A DNA stretch of 64,000 nt from Dendrophyllia cribrosa (GCA_024195265.1 JAJLRJ010000001.1:58942789-59006788); one strand, 5' to 3'; positions 25,685-34,023 are shown, numbered from the stretch's first letter. Program-made: numbers and translations. Notes: generated by a model from the sequence alone, not told the origin.

Positions 25685-26251
25685 GAGAGACTAAATCTTG
25701 CTTCAAGGAATTTCATACGCTTTTATCCGTGCGGGGCGATCAAAACTGAAGAAGCGGAGTTTTAAAGAATTTTCAAACAGACGAGGGACTTTACCGTAAA
25801 AGAAATAATTTTCGGTGAGAATTTATGTTGATATCAATTTGTGATTCACTTTTTCTTTGTGTTCTTGTTAGTTTTGGAGAAATGTTTATAAAACATGCTC
25901 AAATTCAGTCGTAATGACATCTCATATTATGTAAACAAAACAAGTTTTTTATAGTTCTAACTTCACATGCGTCGCCTAATACGCAAAGATGTCTGTGTAT
26001 GTTTTGCAATTTTCATTTCCAAATCAGTTTCTAGGGCAATTTTCGATACACAACTGGTGTATTTTATTCGAAAATTAGTCATACTAGTAATTCTAGACCG
26101 AGTAAAAGTTTTTGTGCACGGTCGCGTAATTCTGTTTTTGAGATTCGCTAAAATTGAAAAAATAGCCCGGTCATTTGCTGATTTCATTGCTTTTAAAAGT
26201 AGTCTTTTCAAATGCAACGGAAATAAGTCACGGTTTGGGAAATAAAGACGA

Positions 26252-26256
26252 GTGTG
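26252..26256 (+). repeat. Left target-site duplication GTGTG
   Basis: The 5 bases before the Polinton equal the 5 after it (43502-43506). The surrounding repeat gives the pre-insertion reading GAGTGTGTATTT, compared with the related ATGAATGTGTATTTCATT near 24178 and GACGAGTGTGGATTGG near 24380. The GT run makes the exact duplication length ambiguous by one base. Confidence 0.75.
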
Positions 26257-26381
26257 AGTAGTTGGTAGAGAGGCAGTCAAACCCCGTTTTTCAAGTTCAT
26301 CGAGAATCTGGCCTCACGCGTTTGGCCAGATTCTCGATGAACTTGAAAAACGGTGTTTGACGTGCCTCTCTACCAACTACT
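26257..26381. repeat. Terminal hairpin (palindrome) of the left end
   Basis: Arms of ~57-59 nt starting AGTAGTTGGTAGAGAGGCA and ending CTCTCTACCAACTACT enclose a loop around TCACGCGTTT. The arms differ by one inserted base and one substitution (GGCAGTCAAACC against GGCACGTCAAAC), and the same asymmetry is present at the other end. Confidence 0.95.
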
Positions 26382-26487
26382 CTGGACACCTGTCCTCAAA
26401 CCCAATAAGAGGGAGTCAAATGCGTTTTCCCCGAGCCCACCCGCAACGGCAAGCGAGGCATCACCAATTGAAGAAATCCAAAACCCT
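26257..26487 (+). repeat. Polinton left terminal inverted repeat
   Basis: 231 bp repeated in inverse orientation at 43271-43501 with about 97% identity. The outer 125 bp forms a long hairpin; the inner ~105 bp is unique-looking DNA containing AAATGCGTTTTCCCCGAGCC. The first gene's promoter-like TATAAAC lies right at its inner edge. Confidence 0.95.
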
Positions 26488-26489
26488 CC

Positions 26490-26498
26490 ATATAAACG
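26490..26498 (+). promoter_or_regulatory. TATA-like box before the zinc-finger gene
   Basis: ATATAAACG lies 6-14 bp upstream of the ATG at 26504, just inside the terminal repeat. It is a variant of the CATATATATACC box found before most genes of the element. Confidence 0.5.
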
Positions 26499-26503
26499 TG
26501 ACA

Positions 26504-27064
26504 ATGCCCCGCGCCAACAAACCAATGACTGCCGTTGCATTTTTGAAAATGCGTGGGATTGAGTTGAAAGAAGGTGATGACTTATATGCAAAGAACAAAG
26601 GGACGTCCGAATACAATCCTTGCAGACATTGTGGTTTAAACTTCACCCAAGGTCATTCTCTTGTTGCGCATCAAAAATATGTTTGCAAGAATCTGCTAAC
26701 AGAAAAACGCCCGAAAGAGATTTGCCCCGGCTGCAATCGAAGATTGTGTAGACAAACGGTTGTCAGACACTTAAGAAATGGTTGTCCTGCCGCGAAAAGA
26801 AATCCTCGAGTTTTTATACAGCGTGAGGCTGTTCGAGATGTTTTTGCAAACATTAGCCAGCATGATCTTAATGTCTGGCTTGACGAGCAAGCGCAACAAT
26901 GTCTTGAAGAGATAAGCCTGGAGGATCTCGACCCCTTACCCAGGATCCGAGATTCTAGCTTTGTTTCGGATTTCCTCGAAGGCAAGACACCAATCGCAGC
27001 TTTTCAAACTGAGTTTAGCGGTTATCACCAATTGAAAAAACATTCACCCTTCATATATCAATGA
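26504..27064 (+). CDS. Polinton zinc-finger protein, function unknown
   Basis: 186 codons from the ATG at 26504. The frame is open further upstream into the terminal repeat, but the TATA-like box and the first ATG outside the repeat favour this start. Two zinc-finger-like modules are visible: CRHCGLNFTQGHSL..H (about residues 44-62) and CPGCNRRLC...RHLRNGC (about residues 75-95). The C-terminal half is acidic and helical. The stop overlaps the next ATG (ATGA, 27061-27064), so the two genes may be co-expressed. C2H2-like fingers suggest DNA binding, perhaps of the terminal repeats or of promoters. No known family is recognised. Confidence 0.7.
   Translation: MPRANKPMTAVAFLKMRGIELKEGDDLYAKNKGTSEYNPCRHCGLNFTQGHSLVAHQKYVCKNLLTEKRPKEICPGCNRRLCRQTVVRHLRNGCPAAKRNPRVFIQREAVRDVFANISQHDLNVWLDEQAQQCLEEISLEDLDPLPRIRDSSFVSDFLEGKTPIAAFQTEFSGYHQLKKHSPFIYQ
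27052..27060 (+). promoter_or_regulatory. TATA-like box before the nuclease gene
   Basis: CATATATCA directly abuts the ATG at 27061 and lies within the last codons of the zinc-finger gene, suggesting independent initiation. Confidence 0.45.
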
Positions 27065-28209
27065 TGGCGACAACACAAGCGTTCATGAACTTTCTCAAAT
27101 CGAGGAACACTGGTCTGAAACAAAAGAGCGCCGACTGGGTGAGAGCCAGACAAAACTCCATCGGGGCATCAGAGATCTCTGCCTTGACAGGATCGTCGCC
27201 GTTCGAACCGCGAAGAAGCTTGCTCATGAAGAAAATACAGCCATCAAATATGCTCAACAATGCGGCTTGTACCTGGGGCAATCTGTTCGAGCCGATTATA
27301 CACAAGTATTTTGAGCAAAAACATTCTGTTTTCGTTTTTGGCCACAGCATCTCTCTTAATCTGTCAAGAGAGCATCCGCTTTATCGAAAGGTCACTTGCA
27401 GCCCAGATGGATATTTTCTAGACAAAGACAACACATTAAACTTGTTGGAGTTTAAATGTCCGTTCAAACGGAAAATAGCCATGAACAGAATTCCTGGCTA
27501 TTATAGCGATCAGATACAAACAGGTCTTGCTTTGAGTGGCGACATGGTCTCCAAAGGCTTGTTTGTTGACGGCTATTTCAGATTGTGCTCTTTAAACCAG
27601 CTTGAACCAAGTCTGGCACACAACCAGTTTCTAAACGGAGGAAACAAGTTCAAAACGAAGGGCGACACAACACTTGCGTGGGGAGTTTGTTATTTATTTA
27701 GCAAACGGACGATAACAAGAAATCAAAAGGCAATCATCGATGTCGGTTCCCTCAAATCAAAACAATTATTTGAGAGAATTATGTCTTCCATTGCTGAGAA
27801 GGACATATGGTGTTGTTATGGGGCTGTAAGGATGTCGTTTAGAAAACAGGCTGAAGATGAGGAGTTTTTGCGTTACACCCATATGCAAGAAGTGTTTTCA
27901 GCGGGTTCAGAAGGCCCTAAACCAGTGGCTGTGTTCGCCTGGAAGCTTCTGGATATAACTGAGATTTGGGCGCCAAAGCAACCAAACTTTTTGAGCAATA
28001 TTCAAACGTCAGTCGAGCGTTTTCATAACAGCTTGGCAAGCCTTCGAAAAAAGATAACAGAACACTCTGAAGAGAAAAGCATCAAACAAACCACCCATGT
28101 GAAAACTGTTCCAAATAATTTTGGTGATGACAGTGCAGTTGCGGAATCCTTCTTACTCTCAAAGTTGAACCAATTGGAGAAATACCATCCCAGTCTATAT
28201 ACCAACTGA
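27061..28209 (+). CDS. YqaJ/lambda-exonuclease-type viral nuclease
   Basis: 382 residues with the PD-(D/E)XK layout of the YqaJ-like recombinase family, which resects double-stranded DNA ends during viral recombination or replication. Visible in order: the substrate-entry motif IGASE (34-38), WGNLFEP with E77 (72-78), SPDGY with D116 (114-118), LEFKCP with E130 and K132 (129-134), and SDQIQTGL with Q151/Q153 (149-156). Together these give a complete two-metal site (E77, D116, E130, K132). The C-terminal ~200 residues are less conserved and helical. The gene overlaps the zinc-finger gene by 4 bp and is followed after 4 bp by another ORF. The frame is intact. YqaJ-type nucleases occur in other large DNA viruses and some Polinton relatives; assignment rests on these motifs. 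Confidence 0.85.
   Translation: MMATTQAFMNFLKSRNTGLKQKSADWVRARQNSIGASEISALTGSSPFEPRRSLLMKKIQPSNMLNNAACTWGNLFEPIIHKYFEQKHSVFVFGHSISLNLSREHPLYRKVTCSPDGYFLDKDNTLNLLEFKCPFKRKIAMNRIPGYYSDQIQTGLALSGDMVSKGLFVDGYFRLCSLNQLEPSLAHNQFLNGGNKFKTKGDTTLAWGVCYLFSKRTITRNQKAIIDVGSLKSKQLFERIMSSIAEKDIWCCYGAVRMSFRKQAEDEEFLRYTHMQEVFSAGSEGPKPVAVFAWKLLDITEIWAPKQPNFLSNIQTSVERFHNSLASLRKKITEHSEEKSIKQTTHVKTVPNNFGDDSAVAESFLLSKLNQLEKYHPSLYTN
28194..28203 (+). promoter_or_regulatory. TATA-like box before the 133-aa gene
   Basis: TCTATATACC lies 10 bp upstream of the ATG at 28214 and matches the element-wide box. Confidence 0.5.
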
Positions 28210-28213
28210 GCCA

Positions 28214-28615
28214 ATGGATCAACTGGCTTTTGGTGAATCCCGTTGGGACTATTTGGCAGACATGATTCAGGATTACATCCTTGAATTGGCTGAAAGAGAA
28301 GTCCAGCGTGACTTGGCTGCCAGGGACCTTCATCAACTCAGGATGAAATCTGTATGCCATGCAATAAAAAATCATTATCACTGGCAACACGATTGCTATT
28401 TCCCTATATTCACTTCACAAACATGTGAAGAAGAAGAAGAATACTTCTCGTCAGAAGTGGACATGGGTATGCACAGAGCTATTTGTCCTGGCATGTCACT
28501 TTCTAGATGCTTACAGCCGGAATTGCTGAACATGGGCATCGATAGTGATGAAGAGGAAGATTATGATGGTCCAAGTGCTCACGAAAGTTTCTATGGCATT
28601 GCTCACTCAACGTGA
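28214..28615 (+). CDS. Polinton hypothetical protein, acidic
   Basis: 133 residues. The N-terminal ~60 residues are predicted helical and charged (LELAEREVQRDLAARDL). A glutamate run (CEEEEEYF) and a strongly acidic tail (DSDEEEDYDG) follow. No catalytic motif, signal peptide or membrane span is visible, and I do not recognise a family. The 3' end overlaps the convergent VLTF3-like gene by 13 bp (28603-28615). It is translated from its own box-linked start, 4 bp after the nuclease stop. The acidic tail could mediate protein contacts; that is only inference. Confidence 0.6.
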   Translation: MDQLAFGESRWDYLADMIQDYILELAEREVQRDLAARDLHQLRMKSVCHAIKNHYHWQHDCYFPIFTSQTCEEEEEYFSSEVDMGMHRAICPGMSLSRCLQPELLNMGIDSDEEEDYDGPSAHESFYGIAHST

Positions 28616-29295
28616 CCCATCTTTTCAAGCATGATCTTCCAGCTTTGTTCGTGCTTCCACATTGATTTTTCTGGGACTTGCAGCCAGAAGTAATTGACAA
28701 GACGATGTGGCCCTTTTATCGCATCCAAGATTTTGTGGGCCACAAAGGGCATGGAGATTCTTTTCGGCAGATATTCTTCGATGAATTTGAAAGAATCATT
28801 TGCATGTTGTATTTCATCATTGGACAAGCAGACGTGGTGTTCACAAATTTTCAGATGATTGTTGAGATAGCTTTTGAAGTTGTTGTGTTTGGTGGTCATT
28901 CTTTTTTTGGTAATTGTGTAATCACCACCATAGAGCCCGTTGTAATCGAAGGTCACACCATCCAGAGGCTCTAAGAGTCCACAGTCCTCACAGCAAAGTT
29001 CTGATGAAAACATCCTGAGGGTTAATTTGCCTTTGCAGTTTTGGCAAAATTTTGTCCTTTCATTCACAAGGGTGAAAGGTGAGTGTTGGGGATATTGTGC
29101 CTCGGGAGAAAGATACTCCTTGATGATATGAAGACGTTCTGACAGGTTTGAACGTCGTATTTCCTTGGTGTAGCTTTCGAGTGAGCGCAGGAGGATAAAT
29201 TTGTATTCTTTATCAAGCTCATCGAGTTTGGGTTTGTATTCGCCTTTAGTGTCCAAGGCCCGAACATCAGCCAGTTGTTTAGCGAACTTCTCCAT
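28603..29295 (-). CDS. Probable VLTF3/A2L-like late transcription factor
   Basis: 230 residues from the ATG at 29293-29295; the frame extends slightly further upstream without an ATG. An N-terminal helical region (~1-75) is followed by a zinc-ribbon-like cluster: CQNC (~84-87) and CCEDCG (~101-106). A region follows reading YGGDYTITKKRMTTKHNNF and containing HLKICEHH. VLTF3-type factors of NCLDVs and virophages have the same order: a Cx2C...Cx2CG ribbon, then a helical domain with a Y-x-R/K...HF motif. The match is by eye. The gene is convergent with the 133-aa ORF and upstream of the other leftward genes. If correct, it would drive the late genes through the shared promoter box. Confidence 0.55.
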   Translation of the reverse strand: MEKFAKQLADVRALDTKGEYKPKLDELDKEYKFILLRSLESYTKEIRRSNLSERLHIIKEYLSPEAQYPQHSPFTLVNERTKFCQNCKGKLTLRMFSSELCCEDCGLLEPLDGVTFDYNGLYGGDYTITKKRMTTKHNNFKSYLNNHLKICEHHVCLSNDEIQHANDSFKFIEEYLPKRISMPFVAHKILDAIKGPHRLVNYFWLQVPEKSMWKHEQSWKIMLEKMGHVE

Positions 29296-29311
29296 TATTG
29301 TACACACCGGG

Positions 29312-29320
29312 CTATGTATT
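29312..29320 (-). promoter_or_regulatory. Weak TATA-like box before the VLTF3-like gene
   Basis: The minus strand reads AATACATAG 17-25 bp upstream of the ATG. It is a poorer match than the other boxes. Confidence 0.3.
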
Positions 29321-29372
29321 CAATTGGGCGCAAATGATTTATCCTTAGAAATGTAGAGGTTAAAACCTGAAT

Positions 29373-30059
29373 TTAATCTCTCAAATCGGACTTGGATGCT
29401 GCGGTGAGAAGACTTATCTTTTTTTGAAACTCTTGTTTGACTTCCTTGCGAAGTTCGTTTTTGGGTTTCTCGAGGTCTGGCGCTTGTGTTTGAGTGCCAA
29501 CGTTTTTTTTAGCCTTAACACCATCCCTGATTGCAGCTTTGAGTTCGTGATATTTTTCAACCTCACGAGTAATTATGGTGAATTCTGCATCACTGATTCT
29601 CTTGTCTTCCAGAGCCTTTGAGACCAGTTCATAGACAGAGTTGCGTTTAGCCAGGGCCAGTGTGTAGATATTCTCGTGTTTGGTCACTTTTCGCTCCAAT
29701 CGCTTGTTAGCAGCTGTGAAGCCAACTGATGACAGCCCACAGAGAGTCGCGACGCCGGCGAGTGCTGGACTTGCAATTATTCCGAACCCAGTCAATGCAG
29801 TTGCAAGGGCCCCTCATGACAGCCCGACAGAAAGTGACCCAAGGCCAACCGCCGAGCCAAGGACTAAGGATTGGGTTCGTTTGTATTTCTTTGCGACCTG
29901 ACAGTAATGCTCGGCTTCGTCAGACAGCTCTTTAAGCAAGTCAGAGATCTTTTTGAGCCGGAAGTCTTCTGCATTGATTTGAGTGATCCCAAGGTCAGGG
30001 TATAGCTGTTGTGTCTCACTGTATTCGGGGGCCGATGGAAGCACATTAGCAGAACTCAT
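29373..30059 (-). pseudogene. Hydrophobic Gly/Ala-rich membrane-active protein, interrupted by TGA
   Basis: One reading frame of 229 codons from the ATG at 30059 to the stop at 29373-29375, interrupted by a single in-frame TGA at 29814-29816. Before the break: an acidic-helical region (residues ~1-60) and the start of a glycine/serine/alanine-rich hydrophobic stretch. After it: more of the same stretch (GFGIIASPALAGVATLCGL), then a long charged helix. The hydrophobic patch straddles the TGA, so the frame was surely continuous once. I recall similar proteins in cnidarian Polintons. A virion protein that interacts with membranes would fit. The 24-bp gap to the penton gene suggests a late leftward cluster. 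Confidence 0.65.
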
Positions 30060-30068
30060 GGCGTGGGG

Positions 30069-30077
30069 TATATATAT
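30069..30077 (-). promoter_or_regulatory. TATA-like box before the hydrophobic protein
   Basis: The minus strand reads TCATATATATACCCC, ending 5 bp before the ATG at 30059. It is one of the best matches to the element-wide box. Confidence 0.6.
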
Positions 30078-30083
30078 GATTTT

Positions 30084-30755
30084 TTAATTTAACTCAACTT
30101 CAAATTCCAAAGGCTCGCCATTGAAGTTGAAGAGGTCATTGTTCTCATCCCTCACTGACAGCGTGATAGAGTTAACATAATCACTAGACGAGACGTCACG
30201 CAAGACGTTCTGTTGTGTTGTCTTGTAATGAACCTTCTCAAAAGCTTTTCCACGAATATCAAACCGAGCCAACACACTCGAAGGTTTGCCATTGAGCAAG
30301 TTTTGTTCTTTGTCAACCAGGTCACAATGGACAAAGTAAGTGCTTGGTGCCGTTAAACGCTTGACGAAGGTTATTAGCATCAATTCAGGTTTTATGCCAA
30401 GCAATTCTGCCAGATTATTACTTAACTTCACACTGCCGCTGTTATTTGTAATGACCATGACCCCATATGGCCTGTTTGTTTCAATTGTTAGATTTAAACT
30501 TCTGTCAAAGTTTTTTAGGCTTTCAAAGTCTTTTGTTAAACTCTCAATAGTGTGATGCCCTGGAAGTAAGGTCGCCTCACGTAATGAACCATTAGGGGGA
30601 GGGTTTGCTGGTGAAATCTTTGATTCTTCTTTCAAAGTATGCCAAGAGTTGAAAATTGAGCAAGAAACAAGACGGATATAACTCGGTTTCGGCAGTGGGT
30701 GGTCGAAGTAAATCGTGTGAGGGTTCGAAGACGTGACGATTGTTAACACAACCAT
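30084..30755 (-). CDS. Probable minor capsid (penton) protein
   Basis: 223 residues, intact, rich in beta-strand-like alternation and without membrane spans. Features I associate with the Polinton/adintovirus penton (single jelly roll) are the motif LLPGHHTIESL (about residues 63-73), a YGVMVITN segment near residue 100, STYFVHCDLVD (~138-148), LARFDIRGKAFE (~162-173), and a C-terminus ending in LEFEVEL strands. The length is typical of a single-jelly-roll penton. It would cap the five-fold vertices of a capsid built by the double-jelly-roll protein at 34067. The 45-bp divergent spacer to the large rightward gene holds TATA-like boxes on both sides. Confidence 0.6.
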   Translation of the reverse strand: MVVLTIVTSSNPHTIYFDHPLPKPSYIRLVSCSIFNSWHTLKEESKISPANPPPNGSLREATLLPGHHTIESLTKDFESLKNFDRSLNLTIETNRPYGVMVITNNSGSVKLSNNLAELLGIKPELMLITFVKRLTAPSTYFVHCDLVDKEQNLLNGKPSSVLARFDIRGKAFEKVHYKTTQQNVLRDVSSSDYVNSITLSVRDENNDLFNFNGEPLEFEVELN

Positions 30756-30800
30756 GATGGTGTATATAATGACATTTTATAATTATAATTATATACAATC
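30756..30800. promoter_or_regulatory. Divergent promoter region, penton / 606-aa gene
   Basis: This 45-bp spacer contains TGTATATAAT next to the penton ATG (30761-30770) and ATTATATACAATC next to the rightward ATG at 30801. The dyad-like arrangement implies that both genes are expressed from the same small region. Confidence 0.55.
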
Positions 30801-32621
30801 ATGTTTGGCAGACGGCCTGGTGGATTTAATCCTAATTCAAATCTTGGCATCTCCATCGGAGGCCGCAATTATGGGCCCCCACCCCCTTTTAATTCAAACC
30901 TAAACGTCAATAGCCATCCTCCATATAAGCCGCCACCACCTGATCCTGAAATTGCTTGGTTGAGTTCGACAGAGGCAGCAAAGCTCTACGCCGCGGCCAA
31001 GGCGATCGCAGACTTCAAAAAGCGTTTCCCTCGCGCCGATATGTCACACTTTGAAGTGCAAGTAGAGTATGGTGCCGACCACAAAACAGCCACGGGGGAA
31101 GTTCTTTACAAAAAGGGACCTGGCTCCTGGGGGCTAATCACAGAAATGCCCCACAAAGATTGGACTGGCGCCGAAAGAGACGCTCTTGGCCTCCATTATG
31201 ATGGTGGTTTCCCTTATCAGTTATCGCTGGGTCAAAAAATGTCATCAATCCCGGCTATTGCTTTCGACACAACAATAGACAAAGACATGATGATTGGCGC
31301 AATCTTGAACGACAAAGAGCAAAGGATCTATGTCACGCCAACTGAGTATTTCACAACGAAATACAGAAATATCTTCAGGGACACGCAGATATCCTTCACA
31401 ACCGCCAAATATGGCCGAAAGTGGATGGGTGGCCCTCATATGAGTTTTTGGCCGCAACAACTCCCCTTCGCACTGTGGTGTGCAACAACCGGCTGTGGAA
31501 TCTCGCGTGACATTCTCTTCGATAAGAACTCCAGTCTATCTCTAACCACACAGCTCCGGTCGTTTTACCGGTTTCACGTTTATTTCACAACAAGGCGAAT
31601 ACTCTACCAGATGGGCGGGGAACAAAGCGTGAGTGCTTTGCCAGACGACCCCCCATTCTCCCAGAAAGACAACAAGTACAACATCGACGCGTACAAGAAG
31701 CTTTGCATTGAGTTCGGTATCGACCCCAGTTCTGACTTCCGGTTCACACACGGCAAGAACCACGGTCTAGGGAATGTCTACATTTGGGCTTATGGAGAGG
31801 GCCCCATCTCTACCAATTACACTTATCCAGACTCTGATCTAGCTCTGTTCGATGATGAGCGCGTCACTGACAGAAAAGACCCCAATTACCACGCCAATGG
31901 AATAACTTACGTTCGTAACGATCAAGGGGCGGACACCCAGTTCGAGCACTTTGTGCCAAATTACGCACAGGGGCTAACACAGCCAGGGCTCGCGCGTATG
32001 AACCAATCAATCGAGGCCTTTGTGTACTGCATTCTTGGTTCACAAGCCAAAACCCACAGCAGCATCATTGGAAGAGGAGGTCGGGCTTTCGAAACGCAGA
32101 GAGTCTTCCTGACCCATCTAGAGGAGGCCATAATCCTGAACGACATCGCAACAAGCGTACAGCGTTACCAGCTTGCCATCCAAGCAACGAAAGTTCGCCT
32201 GGACTTTGCGACAGCACCCGGAAGCTGGCTCATGCCCTCGCGCATGATTATCAACACAGAGAGCGTGATCGGGTATAACAACAATCTGCAGGAGGCAACA
32301 CAAGGGATGAAGCTGGGTGTGAACAGTGGTGTTAATCTTGGCACAAAAAAAGCCTCCCTTCGCCACATGGACGGCGGCCCGACAAAGATTAATCCACCAA
32401 ACAGTCACCCATCAAACCTGATACATACACAGGCCACACAGGCACAGGGCATCGCCCCCAAACCGAAGGTCGCACCACAACCTGCACCCACACCAACCCC
32501 CACACCACAACCAGCACCAACCCCCGCACCCGATCCACAGCCCGACCCGCATCACGTCTCCAAGACACTCGTTGTTGTGGGTGCGGTTGCTTTGGCAGGC
32601 CTTTTTGTTTGGGCCAGATAA
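30801..32621 (+). CDS. Large proline-rich, C-terminally anchored Polinton protein
   Basis: 606 residues, intact. The N-terminal ~50 residues are rich in Asn, Gly and Pro (including PPPPF and PPPPDP). A ~450-residue folded domain follows, rich in aromatic residues, with segments such as FWPQQLPFALWCATTGCG (~215-232), FRFTHGKNHGLG and NQSIEAFVYCILG. A Thr/Pro repeat linker (PAPTPTPTPQPAPTPAP, ~550-566) leads to a C-terminal membrane span (LVVVGAVALAGLFVWA). The architecture suggests a type II- or tail-anchored virion surface protein, perhaps a spike or receptor-binding factor. I recall homologues in cnidarian Polintons but know no assigned function. It is not the capsid protein, which lies at 34067. 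Confidence 0.75.
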   Translation: MFGRRPGGFNPNSNLGISIGGRNYGPPPPFNSNLNVNSHPPYKPPPPDPEIAWLSSTEAAKLYAAAKAIADFKKRFPRADMSHFEVQVEYGADHKTATGEVLYKKGPGSWGLITEMPHKDWTGAERDALGLHYDGGFPYQLSLGQKMSSIPAIAFDTTIDKDMMIGAILNDKEQRIYVTPTEYFTTKYRNIFRDTQISFTTAKYGRKWMGGPHMSFWPQQLPFALWCATTGCGISRDILFDKNSSLSLTTQLRSFYRFHVYFTTRRILYQMGGEQSVSALPDDPPFSQKDNKYNIDAYKKLCIEFGIDPSSDFRFTHGKNHGLGNVYIWAYGEGPISTNYTYPDSDLALFDDERVTDRKDPNYHANGITYVRNDQGADTQFEHFVPNYAQGLTQPGLARMNQSIEAFVYCILGSQAKTHSSIIGRGGRAFETQRVFLTHLEEAIILNDIATSVQRYQLAIQATKVRLDFATAPGSWLMPSRMIINTESVIGYNNNLQEATQGMKLGVNSGVNLGTKKASLRHMDGGPTKINPPNSHPSNLIHTQATQAQGIAPKPKVAPQPAPTPTPTPQPAPTPAPDPQPDPHHVSKTLVVVGAVALAGLFVWAR

Positions 32622-32627
32622 GTGTGT

Positions 32628-34023
32628 TCAAGACTTCGAACGCTTGGTGATCCTTTCAACAAGGAAGGCCACCACGGCAAGGATGAGCAGCCAGGCGTGT
32701 TCCCCCAGAAAGGAGAAGACCGACCCAGCAGTTTTGAAGATGAAGCTCACAATTGAGCCAATGAGGCCAGGCAAGGCGCTGGCTGCCTTTTTGGCAAGCT
32801 CTTTAAGCCCATTGCCAATAGCTCGTGTGGCCTTTGCCAGGCCGTTCAAGGTGGCGAGTACAACAGCGCTGATGGTGATGCCAGCTGCCAGAACAATCGC
32901 TTGCAGGGTCCACCCGTATTTCTTGAAGATTTCTCTGACCCTCTCTCTCAAAGACAGGGCTTGTTCCCTTTCTTGAACCTGTGGTCGGAGCCTTTCCAGC
33001 TCTTCTTCTCGCTCAGCAACCCGGGCTTCCGCTGCCTCTCTTTCAGAGGGAGAAGTGTTCTCATCCTCTATCACGCGCTTGTCCTCCTCGTTCTGTCGTT
33101 CAAGCTCGGCTTCTCTTTCGTTTAACTCATCAAGGGGGAGAGTTGAGTTTAGCCCTGCTTCAACTTCATTTCTTTCCTTCACCATAGCAGAAAGGCGTGT
33201 TCTGGCTTTGTCAACCTTTGCCTGTACTTGGGCGCGTTCTTTGTCTGTTCGTTTTTGTATTTTTTGCAGGGCCCCTAATTCTTTTTTCTGGTTTTCAAGG
33301 TCTCGTTGAAGATTCTTTTCCAGCAGTTTTAGACGGTCTATCTCGGCTTGATTTTCAACGATTGAACCGTGTTCCTGCTCCAGAGCCTCCCTCCTCGCTT
33401 GAGTTTGCTCAATTTTGTTTCTGAGGTTTTGTACCTCATTTGCTGCTTGTTGTTTTTCCACAGCAGCCCTTTCATCCTCCTTCAGTTGTTTTTCTGTCTC
33501 CTTCAATCTGACTTTCTTCCCTTATTGATGCATTTTCTTCAGAGACAAGCTCTTCAGCGCTTGGGCCAAGGGATGTTTTGAACTTGTCTGTGAACGATTT
33601 AAGAAGGCCAGACCCATCCTGTTTGAAAATGGGAGTCTCGCCACCCTTTGGCCCAAAGGAAACCATTCTGCCTTCATTTCCTGGTTTTTTACCGTAACCA
33701 ATTGGGCCTAATCTGTCGTAGGCTACTTTTGGAAAGCGCCTTCTTATCCAGTCCCTAGCTCTATCAAGCATTTTTTGTTTGTCTTCTTCGTGTGTGAAGT
33801 CACTAAGATTAGGGATGTCAGGAACTAACCCACTTTGTTCGCGAGGCATCGTATTCATTTCATGTTGTTCACCGCCATGATATGGGGTGGATGCAGCGCC
33901 TGGTTGAAAAGGTGTTGTTGTGTCAACTTCTTGTTCATCGTCATCGTCATCATCGTGGTCTATGAGCCAGTCAAGCCCTGTATTCTCATTATCACCAGGT
34001 ATATCAAAACCGCCTTCAGCCAT
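32628..34023 (-). pseudogene. Coiled-coil membrane protein, split by a frameshift
   Basis: Two overlapping leftward frames make up one probable gene. The 5' frame (34023 down to 33472) has an Asp run (DDDDDDEQE, ~24-32), a low-complexity segment and a conserved-looking region ending in SLGPSAEELVSEEN. The 3' frame (33506 down to 32628) gives a long Glu/Lys/Arg/Gln heptad coiled coil of ~190 residues. A C-terminal hydrophobic region follows with two or three membrane spans (IVLAAGITISAVVLATL; LPGLIGSIVSFIF; AWLLILAVVAFLV). The charged coil runs across the junction at about 33490-33530, pointing to a single-base frameshift. Two separate genes are possible but less likely, because no promoter box precedes the second frame. 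A minor virion component beneath the capsid or in a membrane is plausible. Confidence 0.6.

Larger units (their letters stand above)
24598..26256 (+). mobile_element. Dispersed repeat family X, copy B, 5' part (target of the Polinton)
   Basis: A tandem second copy of the same repeat, beginning after a (TTA)n run. It carries two younger MITEs (24690-24845 and about 24999-25684) and is split at GTGTG by the Polinton; the rest resumes at 43502. Shared blocks with copy A are TGCATGCAAATTTATGCACG, AAAATATTCAAAATGGAAAG and GGGAATTTATGTTGATATCA. Confidence 0.65.

Noticed and set aside
25963..26280. Overlapping open frames of about 100 codons on both strands
   Set aside because: They lie in dispersed repeat X, are not conserved in copies A and C, and one runs into the Polinton terminus.
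26357..26503. N-terminal extension of the zinc-finger protein into the terminal repeat
   Set aside because: The frame is open there, but the sequence is terminal-repeat hairpin DNA and the promoter-like box and a good ATG lie downstream at 26490-26504.
29814..29816. Programmed TGA readthrough in the hydrophobic protein (and at 36763-36765)
   Set aside because: No CUA-type readthrough context follows either TGA and other genes of the element carry frameshifts, so ordinary decay or sequence error is the simpler view. It is kept as a testable alternative.
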